Source: a virus. Taken from it: a stretch of DNA of 64,000 nt. The notes beneath the pieces are model-generated. The model saw only the letters and a list, made by a program, of their open reading frames with translations, did not search any database and was not told the origin of the DNA. The translations under genes and the position numbers were made by a program. Positions 60,456 to 64,000 of this stretch are shown piece after piece; within the stretch, counting starts at the first letter, position 1, and each line of letters starts with the position of its first letter. The stretch is from the IMG/VR virus record IMGVR_UViG_3300044641_010298, positions 1-64,000 of that record. The stretch is one strand, 5' to 3'.

Positions 60456-61112
60456 CTAGTAATCTCTTGGATTTTCACCATGCGGATACCAAGTCAATCC
60501 CATCTCATCTCTAGTGTCAAATTGAATCTTCTCTTTTTGAAAAAAATTAAAAATTTGATCTTCAATTGAGATTGAATTCTTGACCATTTCAATTAAATTA
60601 ATTGATCTACAGTAGCTTAAAAGATCCTTAGAGCTTATACAAAAAAGACCTGTATTAAAATGTCGACCGTGCTCTCTGTTAATTGTGAATAGATTTCTTG
60701 GATTTGACAAAAAAGAATCAATAAAATTAAAGTTTCTTGTCTTCTGCCTCGGTTCGTGATGAATTATCCAGTCATATTCTTTTATTTCATTTTCAAGACA
60801 AAGCCACGTAAAAATCAGTCCAGCACCGTTATTTAATCCCCCAAATTGATTGTTTTTAGTTAAAAAAACTCTAGAATTTGAGGGAAATCTATCAACAATT
60901 CTTTGATCAATCTCGGAAAAACTAGAAGATGTATTATCAGATATGATGATGTCCACATTCTTGAATCTATCATGTCCGCTCAAGAATGTATCTAGCCCCG
61001 CCATATACTGGTTTACTCTATCCTCTCCTGTAAATCTTCCAGAACCATATCCGGTGCGAGGAGGCGGATTAAATGCACAGCTCAGGATGATTAAGCACCT
61101 GCTTTTTTCCAT
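60456..61112 (-). CDS. Unknown GT-A-like protein of the glycan island
   Basis: This 218-residue protein has a pattern that fits a small GT-A Rossmann core: an N-terminal strand (CLIILSCAFNPPPRTG), NVDIIISDNTSSSFSE, LTKNNQFGGLNNGAG and YDWIIHHEPRQKTRNF. No clear DxD is visible, only DN and EPR, so activity is doubtful. The C-terminal motif EDQIFNFFQKEKI follows. It is flanked by methyltransferases and glycosyltransferases. A ribosome binding site GGAGATTTCAC precedes the ATG at 61112. Confidence 0.65.
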   Translation of the reverse strand: MEKSRCLIILSCAFNPPPRTGYGSGRFTGEDRVNQYMAGLDTFLSGHDRFKNVDIIISDNTSSSFSEIDQRIVDRFPSNSRVFLTKNNQFGGLNNGAGLIFTWLCLENEIKEYDWIIHHEPRQKTRNFNFIDSFLSNPRNLFTINREHGRHFNTGLFCISSKDLLSYCRSINLIEMVKNSISIEDQIFNFFQKEKIQFDTRDEMGLTWYPHGENPRDY

Positions 61113-61167
61113 GTGAAATCTCCAGTATTTGTCTCGTTTTATGTTTTCTGAAGTTTGCTAACTCGTC

Positions 61168-61869
61168 TTAGTTTCTCTGGTCTTCCACAAGGTTCTTTCT
61201 CATGAAGTAGATGTTTGTGTGCTCATAATCATCATCTTTGTTTTCTACTTTCAAAAAGTACAAAGAATTTTCTCGAATGAGTGCACGATAAGCAATAAAT
61301 CCTGATGTTTCAAGAAGCTGAAGCATATCAGAAATCTTTATTCCTCGCTCTTTCCAGCATCCTCCGTACTCGAATTGTCCGGCTAGTATTTTTTCGTGAT
61401 TAGCATATCTTCCAATGCTAGAAAAAGTCTCTAGCTCAAATCCCTCTGTATCAATCTTGAGATACCATGAGCTAGAAGGGGATTGATCAAATTCTGATTC
61501 ATCCAGTATGCTCTCAAGCCTTCTGAGGCTGACTTCGATCTTCTCTCTTTGATTCAGTATCTCTATCTCGTTAAATGCCTGTCTGTCATAGAGAGCTGAA
61601 CACTTGGGAAAATTAGGCGTCACAAACATATCAGACTTTTTTTCTTCTGTGGAGATTGCGCATTGAAATACTTTTGCGCTTGGGAATCTATTTCTAATGA
61701 TCTCAGCCTTTTCTGGTATCGGCTCGATCATGATTGCATTTTTTCTAGATCCCATCCCTAGAACAAAACTAACAAAGTCACCCTCGTGACTTCCTACGTC
61801 AATTATTCCAAAATCTTTTGGAAAAACTCGATCAATTATCGATTTTGCAATGATAAAATCTTCTTCCAC
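61168..61869 (-). CDS. FkbM-family methyltransferase
   Basis: This 233-residue protein has motifs FGIIDVGSHEGDFVSFVL, AIMIEPIPEKAEIIRNRF and SWYLKIDTEGFELETFSSI, the standard FkbM order in which DTEGFE marks the domain. FkbM enzymes methylate hydroxyl groups on sugars and polyketides. It starts at GTG with GGGAG upstream. It is the third methyltransferase of the island and lies between two glycosyltransferase genes. Confidence 0.87.
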   Translation of the reverse strand: MEEDFIIAKSIIDRVFPKDFGIIDVGSHEGDFVSFVLGMGSRKNAIMIEPIPEKAEIIRNRFPSAKVFQCAISTEEKKSDMFVTPNFPKCSALYDRQAFNEIEILNQREKIEVSLRRLESILDESEFDQSPSSSWYLKIDTEGFELETFSSIGRYANHEKILAGQFEYGGCWKERGIKISDMLQLLETSGFIAYRALIRENSLYFLKVENKDDDYEHTNIYFMRKNLVEDQRN

Positions 61870-61882
61870 AGCAGCTCCCGTC

Positions 61883-62725
61883 TCAAATATACCCGAGAAT
61901 AATGTTCTCGTATTTCTTTGCAGCCTGCTCGAGAGTAAAACTCTCCTCTATGAATTCTCTTGGTAAGAAACTTGAAATTTTTTGAGAAAATTCATCAAAT
62001 CTATCAATATTAAAGGTGTCAAAGATCTCACCGCAGCGCTGGTCAAAATATGGAACGCTAGTTGAATCAGCAGGGTTATCCTTGTAGTGAAAATAGTCAA
62101 ACTTTGATTTATTCACAACATAGCAGGGCACACCCATTGAGAGTATCTGCATGTAAGCAATTCCTTGTGACTCAGTACCCGTCAAAAGAATGCAAGATCT
62201 AGCGCTTTCACAGGCAAGATATAGATCTTTCTCTTCGTATTTTCCATACTCTATGATCCTGTGAGGGACGGACCTGCTTCTGAGGTGATTGATGACAAAA
62301 TCAAGCTCTTCTCTCTGCCGACTCTTGAAATAGACTAAGACCTCTTTCTTTTGTTGATTTTTTGGGGACCAAAGATCAGTATCAATGCCTGCGGGCCACA
62401 CATCAATTGTGGATGATGACATCTCTGCGTATTTTTGGTACTTTTTCTTAACCCATTCGCTTGGGACAACATAGTGATCAAATTTTTTACAAATTTCTCC
62501 CCACTCACTTGGAAAGATGAATAAATTTGGTCCCATTATAGCATTTCTAGGAAGAGATCCCAGAGCTTGAGTGGGCTGTAAACATCCCTGGATAACATCG
62601 GATTGTATCCTGCTATTTCCATAGACAGACCATCCAATTCCAGCTAGGCCTCTTGCAAGACTTTCAACAACTCTTCCAGGTCCTCTTTGAGTCGAAGAAA
62701 AATGCAAGTTTATTTCTTTTTTCAA
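61883..62725 (-). CDS. GT-B glycosyltransferase (GT4/GT1-type)
   Basis: This 280-residue protein has an opening MKKEINLHFSSTQRGPGRVV carrying the acceptor-domain loop. A TTG start (62725) overlaps the upstream stop and has GGAAAG upstream. Near the end SCILLTGTESQGIAYMQILS and a following GVPCYVVNKSKFDYFHY form the donor pocket with only one clear acidic residue, so the EX7E pair looks reduced. It is shorter than typical GT4 enzymes (about 370). Confidence 0.75.
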   Translation of the reverse strand: MKKEINLHFSSTQRGPGRVVESLARGLAGIGWSVYGNSRIQSDVIQGCLQPTQALGSLPRNAIMGPNLFIFPSEWGEICKKFDHYVVPSEWVKKKYQKYAEMSSSTIDVWPAGIDTDLWSPKNQQKKEVLVYFKSRQREELDFVINHLRSRSVPHRIIEYGKYEEKDLYLACESARSCILLTGTESQGIAYMQILSMGVPCYVVNKSKFDYFHYKDNPADSTSVPYFDQRCGEIFDTFNIDRFDEFSQKISSFLPREFIEESFTLEQAAKKYENIILGYI

Positions 62726-63525
62726 CTTCTTTCCAGAAGGCTTATAGAAGAAGGATAATGAGCAGAAGTATTGTTTATCTCAGAAAGCGACAAGAAGTCA
62801 ATCTTCTTTCCCTGATCCCAGATCTTTTTCAAATTTTCTGGTAATTCCTCGCCCGACTTGTTCTTGTACTCATCTTGGACACGATTGATGGGCAAGTTCA
62901 CTATGCAGGAAGATGCCATACAGACACATCCAAAGTTTTGAGACATCTGCTTGGCAATTTGCAACCTGTCCTCGAACTGATTTGGATTATTGAATTCAAT
63001 CATCTGAATCCATGATAGCATCTGATCTTTTCTAAAGACGTGTCCATCAACAGATATTGGGTAACTCCAGTCTCCAGATCCAGCGCGCCAGTCCCAAGCA
63101 AAAAATCCTCCCTGGATCATTCCGTCTGGGATTGGCTGCTTCTCTCCTGTTGGATAGCAATAGTTTAGATGCATACCCATTCTCATTGAGAATGTTAGAA
63201 TGCTGGGATTTGCATCCAAGATGCCGCACATTGTCAATATTGAGCATCTCTTCTTGAAGATGATATCATCAACAAAGAATGTGCAAAATCTGCTTGCCTC
63301 AGAAAAGCAAGACATGATATCTTGCTTAAAATTTCCCTGATTTACGAACCTAACATGTGGAAATTTTTTTCTTATCTCTTCGAGACCATCAACATAGAGA
63401 TCATCGTATTTGAAAATAACAGATATTGAGGAGTGATCCTTGATGTCAGAATAAAAATGAAGAGATTCTAACAATGCATAGAGCTGGAGGGGTCTATTCC
63501 TAGAAAATATTACAGTATCGATCAT
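62722..63525 (-). CDS. GT2-like glycosyltransferase (GT-A)
   Basis: This 267-residue protein begins MIDTVIFSRNRPLQLYALLE, the start of GT2-type Rossmann folds. The metal-binding DxD analogue appears as CTFFVDDIIFKKR (about 86-98). Residues 130-165 contain GMIQGGFFAWDWRAGSGDW. It overlaps its neighbours by four bases at each end. The exact sugar is unknown. Confidence 0.76.
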   Translation of the reverse strand: MIDTVIFSRNRPLQLYALLESLHFYSDIKDHSSISVIFKYDDLYVDGLEEIRKKFPHVRFVNQGNFKQDIMSCFSEASRFCTFFVDDIIFKKRCSILTMCGILDANPSILTFSMRMGMHLNYCYPTGEKQPIPDGMIQGGFFAWDWRAGSGDWSYPISVDGHVFRKDQMLSWIQMIEFNNPNQFEDRLQIAKQMSQNFGCVCMASSCIVNLPINRVQDEYKNKSGEELPENLKKIWDQGKKIDFLSLSEINNTSAHYPSSISLLERS

Positions 63526-64000
63526 TTTACCACGCCCGTATAAAGATACAGGGATCTATAGAAGCTTGACAATGATAATGCAATTTTTGGATCATAGGCT
63601 GGACTGTGTTCGAACCTATAGGTTACAAGTCGCTCAGGAAGTATTTCAATTTTTGCAAACTTGATCGCTCTTAGCCAGAAATGATAATCCTCGCAGAAAG
63701 GAAAGCAATCTTCGTAGACCCCAATGTGATCAATCAGGGACCGCTTAAAGATCATGCTGGAATTTGCAAGGCAATTTCTTCCAGAAAGCATGCTGCTGAT
63801 TATTTCATTGTGTGTCAGAGGATGGAATATCTGATTTTCGTAGAGCGTTCCATCTTTATGTGTTGTCAATATCTGTGTACCAACAACATCTGCTCCATTT
63901 TCATCGATGCACTTGATCTGCTTTTCAATCTTTCCATCGTGCCAGATATCATCAGCATCCAAGAGGGCAACTAGATCACCCTTTGCAATAAAAAGACCCT
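63522..64000 (-). CDS. GT2 glycosyltransferase, 3' part only
   Basis: The frame is open to the window edge. The visible part starts GLFIAKGDLVALLDADDIWH, where LDADDIW is the DxD nucleotide-sugar/metal site of GT2 enzymes. An apparent start at 63962 is only a TTG inside this motif, so the true start lies beyond 64000. The C-terminal block HEIISSMLSGRNCLANSSMI and PFCEDYHFWLRAIKFAKI is typical of GT2 (the ED motif). This family adds sugars to growing glycans. Confidence 0.9.
   Translation of the reverse strand, partial: GLFIAKGDLVALLDADDIWHDGKIEKQIKCIDENGADVVGTQILTTHKDGTLYENQIFHPLTHNEIISSMLSGRNCLANSSMIFKRSLIDHIGVYEDCFPFCEDYHFWLRAIKFAKIEILPERLVTYRFEHSPAYDPKIALSLSSFYRSLYLYTGVVK

Noticed and set aside
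63522-63962. Apparent complete gene starting at 63962
   Set aside because: The start codon is a TTG inside the DxD motif; the frame continues upstream to the window end, so it is a 5'-truncated gene.
1-64000. tRNA genes, insertion sequences or prophage attachment sites
   Set aside because: No cloverleaf, transposase or direct-repeat pair was noticed; gaps are too short for most.

Overview
The window is one densely packed stretch of a large tailed-phage genome. It comes from a contractile-tail, T4-like (myovirus) lineage, not a bacterial chromosome. All supported genes lie on the minus strand, so transcription runs from high to low coordinates. Gaps are short, the longest being about 120 bases, and many genes overlap by 1 to 20 bases. 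The T4-type set is clear: terminase large subunit gp17, portal gp20, prohead protease gp21, core scaffold gp22, major capsid protein gp23, baseplate wedge gp25 and gp6, a gp55-like late sigma factor and gp46/gp47. Several proteins differ from T4: long LamG- and FN3-type structural proteins, a DnaG-like primase, a RuvC-like resolvase and a fused gp47-gp46. The host cannot be read from the sequence; a Gram-negative aquatic host is only a guess.

Layout in transcription order. (1) 64000-52946: a sugar and surface-glycan island. It holds about seven glycosyltransferase-like genes, three methyltransferases, the GDP-fucose pair gmd/fcl, an rmlB-cupin-DegT set of the kind that makes dTDP-amino sugars, and a short UDP-sugar dehydrogenase. 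Two GT4-type glycosyltransferases continue the theme after a Cas4/RecB-like nuclease (52094-52906). (2) 49677-48277: a small membrane protein, the late sigma factor and a small helical protein. (3) 48277-22140: baseplate and tail-fibre proteins, including a spike candidate, gp25, gp6 and giant beta-rich structural proteins. (4) 22150-17222: nucleic-acid enzymes, namely the RuvC-like resolvase, primase and fused Mre11/Rad50-type protein. (5) 17247-6247: the DNA packaging and head block in T4-like order (17, 20, 21, 22, 23) with extra small proteins, closed by a strong terminator behind the capsid gene. (6) 6125-3931: two overlapping homing endonucleases. (7) 3903-819: a pair of overlapping nucleotidyltransferase-type genes. 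One has a Pol-beta-like active site. The other appears to fuse an ATP-dependent RNA/DNA ligase-like domain to an HxGH nucleotidylyltransferase domain. (8) 772-1: a small beta-rich protein and the 5' part of a GC-rich virion-protein gene cut by the window edge.

The most unusual element is the nucleotidyltransferase pair next to the capsid gene. It could be a phage RNA repair, RNA end-modification or nucleotide-cofactor module and, to my knowledge, this domain combination is not a standard one. The glycan island is the other major accessory block. It carries the complete GDP-mannose to GDP-L-fucose step and a plausible dTDP-3-amino-sugar route together with transferases, which suggests that the phage decorates its virion or alters the host surface. 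Assignments without strong motifs are marked as unknown or as position-based guesses.
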